A DNA stretch of 6,801 nt, taken from NCBI GenBank assembly GCA_002683585.1, contig NYTQ01000154.1, positions 1 through 6,801 on the forward strand, written 5' to 3'. The notes beneath the pieces were generated by a model, which worked only from the letters and a program-made list of their open reading frames with translations, was not told the DNA's origin and searched no databases. The DNA is from Cryomorphaceae bacterium. Lineage in GTDB: Bacteria > Bacteroidota > Bacteroidia > Flavobacteriales > Crocinitomicaceae. Made by a program: the position numbers and the translations under genes. This document shows positions 1-5,591 of this stretch, piece after piece (within the stretch, counting starts at the first letter, position 1; every line of letters starts with the position of its first letter).

Positions 1-59
1 ATACTTTGTGATTGATAAGTTTTCTGTTCGTTCAAATGTCTTTGTAAATCTGTAACCAC
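1..59 (-). CDS. possible 5' end of next leftward gene (partial, very tentative)
   Basis: Past the terminator the minus strand stays open to the window edge from a GTG at 57-59. The reading begins VVTDLQRHLNEQ, which is plausible coding sequence but too short to judge. A purine-rich stretch (AAGAAAGAAG) lies just upstream and could act as a weak ribosome binding site. In its favour, every other gene here runs leftward. Against it, the start is not ATG, there is no clear promoter between the terminator and the GTG, and the plus strand is also open over positions 2-55 (ending FVNL and TAA), which would suit the tail of a convergent gene. No function can be assigned. Confidence 0.2.
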   Translation of the reverse strand, partial: MVTDLQRHLNEQKTYQSQS

Positions 60-76
60 TATTCTTCTTTCTTTGA

Positions 77-106
77 ATATAAAAGGTAAGCCTGTAAAGA
101 CTTACC
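77..106 (-). terminator. intrinsic terminator after the 117-residue orphan gene
   Basis: Read leftward, GGTAAGTC (106-99), loop TTTACA (98-93) and GGCTTACC (92-85) form an 8-bp stem with one internal G-T wobble pair. TTTTATATT follows at once from position 84. A stem, a tight six-base loop and a T tract 22 bases past the stop codon fit Rho-independent termination of leftward transcripts. Rightward, no T tract follows the stem, so it should act in one direction. Confidence 0.75.
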
Positions 107-128
107 CTAGGTAGTATTATGAAAAAAA

Positions 129-482
129 TTATGCCGCTTTTTCGGTGTCTTCGATTACCGTTATAATCGATTGTCCTTCTGGTAACTTCAATAACTCTAA
201 TGCATGGCCACTTACCTTAGCATTAATTTTAGTTGGCACACCAGTCCAACGGCTGATGTAACCATCGGAAAGGATTTTGAATGATCCAGCAAGTTTGGTA
301 TTACCTTCTGCATCAAATTTGTGAACAACACCTGTGATAGAACCGTCTACTCTTGCTCTACCTGTGATTGCCTTGTATTTGCCTGATGGTCCGTTGAATA
401 CCATCTTTTCTCCGCTATTCTCTAATGAATAGTCTTCCATTGCTTTTAGTACTGTTGTCGCTTCTTTTGAACCGTATGTCAT
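129..482 (-). CDS. unrecognised 117-residue protein with its own promoter and terminator
   Basis: I do not recognise this protein. It starts MTYGSKEATTVLKAMEDY and ends VIEDTEKAA. It has no cysteines, signal peptide or membrane segment, and its many Gly, Thr, Ser and Lys residues with alternating hydrophobics (KYKAITGRARVDGSITGVVHKF) suggest a small soluble beta-rich fold. The start at 480-482 is preferred because AGGGGAG lies six bases upstream. An in-frame ATG at 525-527 would add 15 residues but has no ribosome binding site and sits only six bases past the predicted -10 box. The gene is flanked by a near-consensus promoter and an intrinsic terminator, so it is probably an abundant single-gene transcript. 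A small virion or decoration protein, or a host-takeover protein, would fit that expression pattern, but nothing in the sequence proves either. Confidence 0.8.
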   Translation of the reverse strand: MTYGSKEATTVLKAMEDYSLENSGEKMVFNGPSGKYKAITGRARVDGSITGVVHKFDAEGNTKLAGSFKILSDGYISRWTGVPTKINAKVSGHALELLKLPEGQSIITVIEDTEKAA

Positions 483-488
483 ATAATT

Positions 489-495
489 CTCCCCT
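489..495 (-). promoter_or_regulatory. strong Shine-Dalgarno site fixing the start of the 117-residue gene
   Basis: AGGGGAG on the minus strand lies six bases before the ATG at 480-482. It is the strongest ribosome binding site in the window and is the reason for choosing this start over the upstream ATG at 525-527. Confidence 0.8.
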
Positions 496-533
496 TTGTT
501 GAGTTGTTTGTGTAATATCGCGTTCATGTTCTT

Positions 534-561
534 ATAATAACATAAGTCCTGGTATTGTCAA
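534..561 (-). promoter_or_regulatory. near-consensus sigma70 promoter with extended -10
   Basis: On the minus strand a perfect TTGACA (561-556) is separated by 16 bases from TATTAT (539-534), which matches TATAAT at five of six positions. A TG one base ahead of the -10 box (542-541) makes it an extended -10. Transcription should start near 527, giving a leader of about 45 nt to the ATG at 482. Short inverted CTGG/CCAG repeats (549-552, 562-565, 567-570) surround the -35 box and could hold a regulator, though repeats this short can arise by chance. The promoter lies in the 55-bp gap after the metallopeptidase gene. Confidence 0.75.
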
Positions 562-596
562 CCAGTCTGGCTAAGTTGTTGAAAAATAAGGATTTT

Positions 597-941
597 TTAT
601 TCTGAGTCTGCTTTGATTTCTTTTTGGATCCATGGTAACAGCCACGGATTGTCCACATAAACTTGGCACAAACCATTGGTCATTGCGTTCACCATGGTCT
701 CTTCTCTCACATCTGCGTCACCATCCATCTTGATTCCCATCTGATAAACGATGCCATGCATTATCTCATGCAGTAGAGTATTGACCAACTGTGATCCAGT
801 TTGATTGCCATCTATGCCTATCACTTGTTCACGTTGGAAAAATTCTCCATATGCTTCGTTCGAAGTGGCAGTGAGTTTGTCCCACACTTGGATCTTGTAC
901 TTTGTGTATCCAATTTTGATGAACTTAGCCGGTAATTTCAT
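597..941 (-). CDS. small HExxH zinc metallopeptidase-like protein (phage type)
   Basis: This 114-residue protein carries the zincin motif HEIMH at residues 58-62 (LLHEIMHGI): two histidine zinc ligands and the catalytic glutamate. A downstream Glu near residue 80-81 (VREETMV) is the likely third ligand. The layout, a short beta-rich N-terminus, the HExxH helix and a helical C-terminus, matches the compact metallopeptidase-like proteins of many tailed phages, distantly like ImmA/IrrE or SprT domains. The substrate is unknown; processing of a phage or host protein is inference. The start at 939-941 is preferred over the ATG at 954-956 because GGAG (951-954) lies nine bases ahead of it and the product then begins MKLPAKF. 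It overlaps the end of the preceding gene by 17 nt, which implies translational coupling. Confidence 0.8.
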   Translation of the reverse strand: MKLPAKFIKIGYTKYKIQVWDKLTATSNEAYGEFFQREQVIGIDGNQTGSQLVNTLLHEIMHGIVYQMGIKMDGDADVREETMVNAMTNGLCQVYVDNPWLLPWIQKEIKADSE

Positions 942-1638
942 TTTCGAATTCTCCATATGTTATGTGTCTCAGGTTTGCAATGTTCTTGTATGCATCTATT
1001 ATTATACTGCCTACCCGGGTGAATTGTACATCACTATATTTGGTAAAGATTGTTACCATCTGTCTGGTCCATAGATCATATTCGTATGTCTCTGATTCTT
1101 TGGCATACGCATTGGTATTCACATACATGTTGTTGGTTTTGTTTGGGTCAGTGTTGTACGAGTCAAATCCTATCAAATATATGTGTGTATGGCCGTCAAA
1201 TCTTGCTATGTGCGTGGCAGTTGCTCCTGCGTTCATAGTAGGGTTGCGGGGAATCAAAACGAACTTGTCACTGTATCTTTTTTGATTTATATTGATCGAG
1301 TATGCGGGTTTGTTTTCTAGATCATAATTTTCTGCTATCTCCTGCGATATGTGTCGATCTAATGATACCAGATAGTCTGGCGTGAAATCTCTGTATACTG
1401 CGTTACATCCGTAAGTGGTTCCTTTACCACGCAATGTTTCTAAGTCGAACCCTTGCCTAGTTTGGCCATTGCCTATTATGAATGCTGGCTTGCCTTCAGT
1501 GTTGTGCCACACCTGTCTTGGAAAATACTGTGTCTCAAAACGTTTGACTCCACCTTGTATTATCAAATTGGTGTTGATGGTTTCACCCTCGTATGTGCTG
1601 TTGGTTGCAGTCGCTGGATCTCCCCAAGTCTTAGGCAT
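925..1638 (-). CDS. Rossmann-like protein with GT42 sialyltransferase/DUF115-like motifs
   Basis: The 237-residue protein has a core matching the plan of Cst-type (GT42) sialyltransferases and of DUF115/MptE-like proteins. A first strand and nucleotide loop, FIIGNGQTR (residues 53-61), is followed by [11 protein letters not shown], then [10 protein letters not shown] (76-85) and PDYLVSLD (87-94). A second block, [10 protein letters not shown] (136-145), leads to IYLIGFDSY (153-161), like the SG...A / IYLSGIDFY block of Cst enzymes. In GT42 these elements bind the CMP-sugar donor; whether this one uses CMP-sugars cannot be told from motifs. No signal peptide or membrane segment is evident, so it should be cytosolic. 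AGGAG (1645-1649) sits six bases before the ATG. The start overlaps the ferredoxin stop by 8 nt. The fold is fairly likely; the exact activity is open. Confidence 0.7.
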   Translation of the reverse strand: MPKTWGDPATATNSTYEGETINTNLIIQGGVKRFETQYFPRQVWHNTEGKPAFIIGNGQTRQGFDLETLRGKGTTYGCNAVYRDFTPDYLVSLDRHISQEIAENYDLENKPAYSININQKRYSDKFVLIPRNPTMNAGATATHIARFDGHTHIYLIGFDSYNTDPNKTNNMYVNTNAYAKESETYEYDLWTRQMVTIFTKYSDVQFTRVGSIIIDAYKNIANLRHITYGEFENEITG

Positions 1639-1993
1639 CGCCTTCTCCTGGTGTTGGATCTAACATCTCTTTCTTGTCGCCCTCGTATCCTTTGAGTTTG
1701 TCGAATTTTTCGTGGTCTGGCATAGGTTCTTTCTTCTGTGTAATTACAGGCCATTTGCCTTCTTCGGAATATTTTCTGTTGATTGCCAACCAATATGCCA
1801 GATCTCCCGGATCGTCTGCGTCTGATGTGATCGCTTCTTGTGGACATTCTGGTTCGCACACTCCACAGTCGATGCATTCGTCTGGGTGTATGACCAGTGT
1901 GTTGGCACCTTCATAAAAACAATCCACTGGGCAAACTTCAACGCAATCGGTTGACTTGCAGTTGATACAATTTTCCTTGACCACATACGTCAT
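1631..1993 (-). CDS. fdxA: 7Fe ferredoxin, FdxA type ([3Fe-4S][4Fe-4S])
   Basis: This 120-residue protein is a full-length bacterial 7Fe ferredoxin, a soluble one-electron carrier. By comparison with Azotobacter ferredoxin I (shifted by one residue), C9, C17 and C50 should bind the [3Fe-4S] cluster and C21, C40, C43 and C46 the [4Fe-4S] cluster; C12 and C25 are the usual free cysteines. The blocks [14 protein letters not shown] and [16 protein letters not shown] are those of alphaproteobacterial FdxA, and the C-terminal extension ending PTPGEGDA is kept, so all ligands are present and the gene looks functional. It differs from the plant-type [2Fe-2S] ferredoxins of cyanophages. No SD precedes the ATG; a candidate promoter places the transcript start next to it. 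It lies 18 nt after a glycosyltransferase gene and overlaps the next gene by 8 nt. Its electron partner is unknown. Confidence 0.93.
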   Translation of the reverse strand: MTYVVKENCINCKSTDCVEVCPVDCFYEGANTLVIHPDECIDCGVCEPECPQEAITSDADDPGDLAYWLAINRKYSEEGKWPVITQKKEPMPDHEKFDKLKGYEGDKKEMLDPTPGEGDA

Positions 1994-2000
1994 ATAATCT

Positions 2001-2028
2001 AGTATATATTCTTATACCCAGTTGTCAC
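2001..2028 (-). promoter_or_regulatory. candidate promoter for the ferredoxin gene, possibly leaderless
   Basis: On the minus strand GTGACA (2028-2023, five of six matches to TTGACA) is followed after 16 bases by TATACT (2006-2001, five of six to TATAAT). Only seven bases separate the -10 box from the ATG at 1993, so transcription would begin at or next to the start codon. This fits the absence of an SD there. The -35 box lies within the last codons of the upstream glycosyltransferase gene. The AT-rich gap makes chance -10 matches easy, hence moderate confidence. Confidence 0.4.
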
Positions 2029-2788
2029 CCACTAGTGGGTCTTCCATGCACTGTTCTGGGTTGGGCCTGCCGTGGAACACTGCCACACACGTCTCGGCCG
2101 TGATTGATGGTTTTTTGTAACTGGTAACATTTTGTTTGACACCATCTTTGATCACCAGTGTGTTTTCCACCATGGTTCTGTTGTCAATGATATGATGTCT
2201 TTGTCCAAATTCTGGTTTGCGTACATGCACTCCCATTTCCCATTTGTAACTCATAACCCAACTATGTGGCCACATGTTGCTGTTAGGTAAGCATTTGGTT
2301 ACCCAGTCTTGGTCTCCGTGCATACGATTGATCACTGCATTTTTATTTTTGGCAAATTCATGCCACACTTGATTCTCACATCCTACATGGAATTTCATCA
2401 CAGAAGAATTTCTCACATGCCAATTTTTGATTCGCACCCTGTTGAAATCTTGTATCACTACAAATTCTTTTGGTTTGTATTCCCACAGTCGGTCGATGTC
2501 ATTAAAGATTACCACATCTAGGTCGAAGAAAATAAATTCATCTCCCATTGCCTCTTGGAACTTTGGTTCGAACAACATAACTTTGTACCACCAACTCTTT
2601 CTTTCACCTGCCACTCCCCAGTCCGGACATTGGTATACCTGTATGTTTGGATCCAGTCCTTCTGGACGTTCTGTGATACACACGAATTCAAAAGGAATGG
2701 TGGTGTGCTTTTTACACATGCGATACAGTTTGTTCACATATTCGCCACTGTACTTGTTGCCGTGTTTTAGACAAACGTATTTTTTCAT
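2012..2788 (-). CDS. GT-A-fold glycosyltransferase with DxD motif
   Basis: The 258-residue protein resembles short family-8-like glycosyltransferases. After a first strand (KKYVCLKHG), EFVCITERPEGL (34-45) and GERKSWWYKVMLF (61-73), it has FIFFDLDVVIF (85-95); D89 and D91 form the DxD motif that binds a metal and the donor sugar-nucleotide. HGDQDWVT (157-164) is the usual acceptor/catalytic block, and FHGRPNP near the C-terminus (H239) supplies the third metal-ligand histidine typical of the family. There is no membrane segment or signal, so it should act on a cytosolic or membrane-peripheral acceptor; donor and acceptor are unknown. Its ATG overlaps the previous stop as ATGA (2785-2788), and AGAGGA (2798-2803) lies nine bases upstream. 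It ends the overlapping seven-gene run and is followed by an 18-nt gap. Confidence 0.85.
   Translation of the reverse strand: MKKYVCLKHGNKYSGEYVNKLYRMCKKHTTIPFEFVCITERPEGLDPNIQVYQCPDWGVAGERKSWWYKVMLFEPKFQEAMGDEFIFFDLDVVIFNDIDRLWEYKPKEFVVIQDFNRVRIKNWHVRNSSVMKFHVGCENQVWHEFAKNKNAVINRMHGDQDWVTKCLPNSNMWPHSWVMSYKWEMGVHVRKPEFGQRHHIIDNRTMVENTLVIKDGVKQNVTSYKKPSITAETCVAVFHGRPNPEQCMEDPLVGDNWV
2027..2040. repeat. perfect 14-bp palindrome overlapping the candidate ferredoxin -35 box
   Basis: ACCCACTAGTGGGT is a perfect 14-bp inverted repeat with no spacer. It encodes part of the glycosyltransferase C-terminus (DPLVGD) and its left end (2027-2028) overlaps the candidate -35 box. With no T tract after it, it is not a terminator. 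It could be an operator for a dimeric regulator or may be a chance result of codon choice. Confidence 0.45.
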
Positions 2789-3672
2789 TGCACCAGTTCC
2801 TCTAGTTTTGTTCTTATTCTCAGCAAGGGCTCACCAGAGCGAATTTCAGATTCAGTCCATTCTTGATAGCACAGGTCGTTCGCCCACTGCTGTCTATCTG
2901 GTTTTTGTATCACTTCTGTGTATTTAATTTCCTGTGCCACTGGCCAACATCTACTTGAATGATGTGTCATAATTGGCACACCGGCCAGCACTGCTTCTAT
3001 GGCAGGATTTGAGTTGTAATTTATCACAAGTTTTGCTTTTTGTAGAGCCTTGTCAAAATCAAAGTCGTCGTATGTGTCTTGTATTTTCTCTGGTTGCTGT
3101 AATCTTGTGTACCCGAGTTTATCCGGAGAGCCTATTTTATTCCAATCAAATTTATTTCTTGGATGCGGACGGATAATAAATGTAGATGTCTCGTCGTGTG
3201 CTCTCCAAGATTCCACAGTATCGAATATCCATTGTGCGACTGATTGCTTGTTGTGAGTGAACCATTGTGCAGAATCGTCGTGTTGTCCACAGATTATGAT
3301 ATCACCGTCTGTGGAATCACGCCAAGGTTGTATCTCTAATCCACTTTGTTTGAATCTGTCATCTGGGTTATTGTCAGGTCCGTGATATGCATCACCGGTG
3401 ATACCGTTAATACCACAGCGCCAAGTTACATTTCTCTTCACAACGCCTACTTCTAACACTATAACGGGTTTATTATTTTTGCGATAATGATCCCAAACCT
3501 GTTTGTTCCTTTGCATATTGCCTTGGAAAAGCACTGACCATATAATCGCCACATCTGCATCCATGTCGTTCTCGACTACAGTCTCGCCAGCGTTGGTAAG
3601 TGCTTCAGCATACGCTGACATGATTGGTTTGCCGTTCCTTGCTGTGCTATTTGGAAAAATACTAAACTTCAA
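2785..3672 (-). CDS. capsule-synthesis/GT-B-like glycosyltransferase, probable TTG start
   Basis: From the TTG this protein has 295 residues. Its C-terminal half matches nucleotide-sugar-binding domains of capsule polysaccharide synthesis (KpsC/KpsS-like) and CDP-glycerol-transferase-like proteins: RPHPR at 168-172 (after FII) and, after a KLVINYN strand, SNPAIEAVLAGVP from 221, where a Glu in a Gly-rich loop usually contacts the donor sugar or nucleotide. The N-terminal half (ADVAIIW, KPVIVLEVG) looks like the acceptor domain. An ATG at 3699 would add nine residues, but the TTG at 3670-3672 has GGAG eight bases upstream, overlaps the preceding gene by 11 nt as its neighbour does, and gives a normal opening strand (M)KFSIFPN. 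No membrane segment is visible. The precise sugar or phospho-group transferred is not deducible. Confidence 0.8.
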   Translation of the reverse strand: MKFSIFPNSTARNGKPIMSAYAEALTNAGETVVENDMDADVAIIWSVLFQGNMQRNKQVWDHYRKNNKPVIVLEVGVVKRNVTWRCGINGITGDAYHGPDNNPDDRFKQSGLEIQPWRDSTDGDIIICGQHDDSAQWFTHNKQSVAQWIFDTVESWRAHDETSTFIIRPHPRNKFDWNKIGSPDKLGYTRLQQPEKIQDTYDDFDFDKALQKAKLVINYNSNPAIEAVLAGVPIMTHHSSRCWPVAQEIKYTEVIQKPDRQQWANDLCYQEWTESEIRSGEPLLRIRTKLEELVQ

Positions 3673-4882
3673 AATATGGTCTCCATTCTTCGAATACATC
3701 TAAAAAATTTGGCAATATCTTTCCTTTTTCGTAGAACGGAATGAATTCAGTAAATTTTTTATGCAGTCTCTTATTATACTTGGTGTTATCAATTAAGTCT
3801 ATCAAAGAATCAATGTCAAACGGAGTAAATTCTTTTTCTTCGTACACAATATAACTGCCAACATTCTTTAATTTTTCCAAAGCAATCTTTTTCAACTTGT
3901 CAGGGACAGATGACATTGTAAGATACGCAGGATTCTCCACTGTGCCTAAGGCAAATGGAATGTTGTGCGTCTTGGTCCATTGTACTAGTTCATGTAACTT
4001 TGTGATTGTAGTTGCTTGTATACAAGTTATCACACTCACATTGTCTTCTAATTCTTTTTGTGCCAATATGTGTTTTTCAATTTGACTCCAATTGGATCCA
4101 TATCTAGCGTAGTCTTGTGTGGCTCCGATGCCTTCTAAACTTACTGCCCATTGTATGCGATGGAAGTCGCCTAATTTTTTACTGTGTTCTACTAGATCAT
4201 GACTGCCGTTGGTCACAAAGTTCAAAGACAATTTCTTTTTCCTGCTGTCAGGCAAGTCCATCAACATCTGTAATAGTTTGTGGTCCAACAAAGGTTCACC
4301 ACCTAAAAATTTGATGTATCTTATTTTGTCGTTGTTGAGGATGGATTCTATGTAGTTCCGATAACTGGTGCTTTTGTACCCTGTGCGTTTGACTCTTTGG
4401 AAATAATCTGGATCGGCGTCTATGTAATCTTTTACGAAAGGCGAATCTTTTTGTTTGGCCCAAGCGTTGTAAATCATAGATGAGTCCGATGGATTGCACA
4501 TCACACATGCAAAATTACAAGTGTTACCTATCTTTACGTCGGCCATCACGACCATGTCAGTGTTGAAGCCTTTTTTGTGTTTGAAGTAGGAAGTGAACCA
4601 TGGACTGTGCAAATAAGAATTTATTTTTTGCCTGTATGATTGTGTGCCAGAATCTTCGTCTTTCCAACAGAGATGGCACTGTGGCACCCGGATGCCGTCT
4701 GCCATTTGTTCACGCATCTGCACTATCTTTGGCGAGTTGAGATATTCCATAGGAGTCATAGATTCGGTTCCTGGATCATCAGAGTAGGCTTCGGTCAGAC
4801 AACAAATGCTTTTGGTCATGTCCTGCCTGTTGCGTGTCTGAAACCAAGCCGCTCCACAAAATGTGTCTTGGTTAATTTTCAT
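3662..4882 (-). CDS. radical SAM protein with N-terminal Twitch-like cysteine region
   Basis: The 406-residue protein has the radical SAM signature CX3CX2C at C122, C126 and C129 (GNTCNFACVMC), whose cysteines bind the [4Fe-4S] cluster that cleaves S-adenosylmethionine. FLGGEPLL at 192-199 is the SAM-binding GGE motif; a TNGS strand and a WAVSLEG block follow in the order of the partial TIM barrel. Ahead of the barrel are further cysteines, C9, C27/C28 and CHLC at 69-72, in a pattern (WF, CC, MREQM, C-x2-C, E-x2-G-x2-S-x-R) typical of marine and phage Twitch-domain radical SAM proteins, and likely to bind an auxiliary Fe-S cluster. The reaction is unknown; sugar or peptide modification is inference from family and context. 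Its ATG overlaps the preceding stop by 11 nt and has no SD, so translation is probably by coupling. Confidence 0.88.
   Translation of the reverse strand: MKINQDTFCGAAWFQTRNRQDMTKSICCLTEAYSDDPGTESMTPMEYLNSPKIVQMREQMADGIRVPQCHLCWKDEDSGTQSYRQKINSYLHSPWFTSYFKHKKGFNTDMVVMADVKIGNTCNFACVMCNPSDSSMIYNAWAKQKDSPFVKDYIDADPDYFQRVKRTGYKSTSYRNYIESILNNDKIRYIKFLGGEPLLDHKLLQMLMDLPDSRKKKLSLNFVTNGSHDLVEHSKKLGDFHRIQWAVSLEGIGATQDYARYGSNWSQIEKHILAQKELEDNVSVITCIQATTITKLHELVQWTKTHNIPFALGTVENPAYLTMSSVPDKLKKIALEKLKNVGSYIVYEEKEFTPFDIDSLIDLIDNTKYNKRLHKKFTEFIPFYEKGKILPNFLDVFEEWRPYFEV
3681..3684 (-). promoter_or_regulatory. Shine-Dalgarno site supporting a TTG start
   Basis: GGAG on the minus strand is eight bases before the TTG at 3670-3672 and lies inside the longer ATG reading (start 3699), where it could not serve initiation. 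This spacing decides for the TTG start. Confidence 0.6.
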
Positions 4883-5591
4883 ACAGTTTGTTTTGATCTA
4901 TGAAGTCTGTAACTTCTTTCGCCCAAGTCCTATGTCCAATCTCATTTGGATGATGGTCCTTTGCACTTATGAACTCTCCCGGAGTGTCGGGAGCCTCACA
5001 GTACTGGTACTGGCTGTAGGCCAATTGGAAAAATCTATCTTGGTCCACTGCTTTCCTCAACTGGTTGTGATCTTGTTTTGTCCGTCTGCTCACCTTCAAC
5101 GCAGGTTGTAATGCGTTGTACATCACATACCTCATGTTGTTCACTTTGAGATAGTTCTGCAGACCTAAAGTATTTTGGTACCATCTCTGCACCTCCCAAG
5201 CCTCGTAATCGATAGACTGTTTCATAGCAGTTGCTTTGTCGAATGCATACACAGACATACCTGTCGCCATCTTGATTGTTCCCCAGGTTTCGTCATATGG
5301 TGGCATAGGTTTGAAATCTTTGCGAGTTGGATAGTCCATGCGTAGTGCAGAACTCCAACCGATCATTACGAAGGTGTCCTTTTTGCGTTCAGGAAACATT
5401 TCAAAGTGTGTGATTGTGGTTGAGTGTATTCGGTCGTTGCCTCGACCGCCTCTGGCAAAGTTGTCCATGTGTTCGAATCCGCCATGTGCCTTTACCAATT
5501 CGGCAGGACTCAGATAAAGATCAATTTCGTCTGTGTGCCTGTGATTAAGGAATGAACATCCATTAACTAACAAATTTTTCAACTTATCCAT
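4872..5591 (-). CDS. SGNH-like protein, GCS variant of the GDS motif
   Basis: This 239-residue protein looks like a divergent SGNH esterase/acetyltransferase. Block I reads LLVNGCSFL (residues 7-15), with S13 as the presumed nucleophile but Cys where GDSL enzymes have Asp. Block II is NFARGGRGNDRI (44-55), Block III is reduced to MIGWSS (76-81), and Block V is DHHPNEIGH (212-220) with catalytic H214. The mid-region is rich in aromatic residues (YEAWEVQRWYQNTL). There is no signal peptide. A role in adding or removing acyl groups on a glycan fits the neighbours but is unproven; a glycan-binding or structural role with a degenerate site is possible. AGAGGAG (5600-5606) lies eight bases before the ATG, within the preceding gene, which it overlaps by 13 nt. 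It overlaps the radical SAM gene by 11 nt. Confidence 0.72.
   Translation of the reverse strand: MDKLKNLLVNGCSFLNHRHTDEIDLYLSPAELVKAHGGFEHMDNFARGGRGNDRIHSTTITHFEMFPERKKDTFVMIGWSSALRMDYPTRKDFKPMPPYDETWGTIKMATGMSVYAFDKATAMKQSIDYEAWEVQRWYQNTLGLQNYLKVNNMRYVMYNALQPALKVSRRTKQDHNQLRKAVDQDRFFQLAYSQYQYCEAPDTPGEFISAKDHHPNEIGHRTWAKEVTDFIDQNKLYEN

Noticed and set aside
2..55. Rightward open frame ending FVNL and TAA, possibly the tail of a convergent gene
   Set aside because: Only 17 codons are visible, and leftward frames over the same bases are also open, so it cannot be told from chance.
578..602. AT-only inverted repeat (AATAA / TTATT) after the metallopeptidase stop
   Set aside because: The stem is five A-T pairs with no G-C, too weak for an intrinsic terminator.
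805..1285. Rightward open frames across the metallopeptidase and GT42-like genes
   Set aside because: They lie antisense to well-supported genes, give cysteine- and tyrosine-rich low-complexity proteins and lack ribosome binding sites.
1563..1877. Leftward 104-residue Arg-rich frame (begins [11 protein letters not shown])
   Set aside because: It is an out-of-frame shadow of the ferredoxin gene; the ferredoxin frame carries all family cysteines.
2427..2927. Rightward 166-residue open frame
   Set aside because: Antisense to the two glycosyltransferase genes, whose motifs are clear; it has no domain signature of its own.
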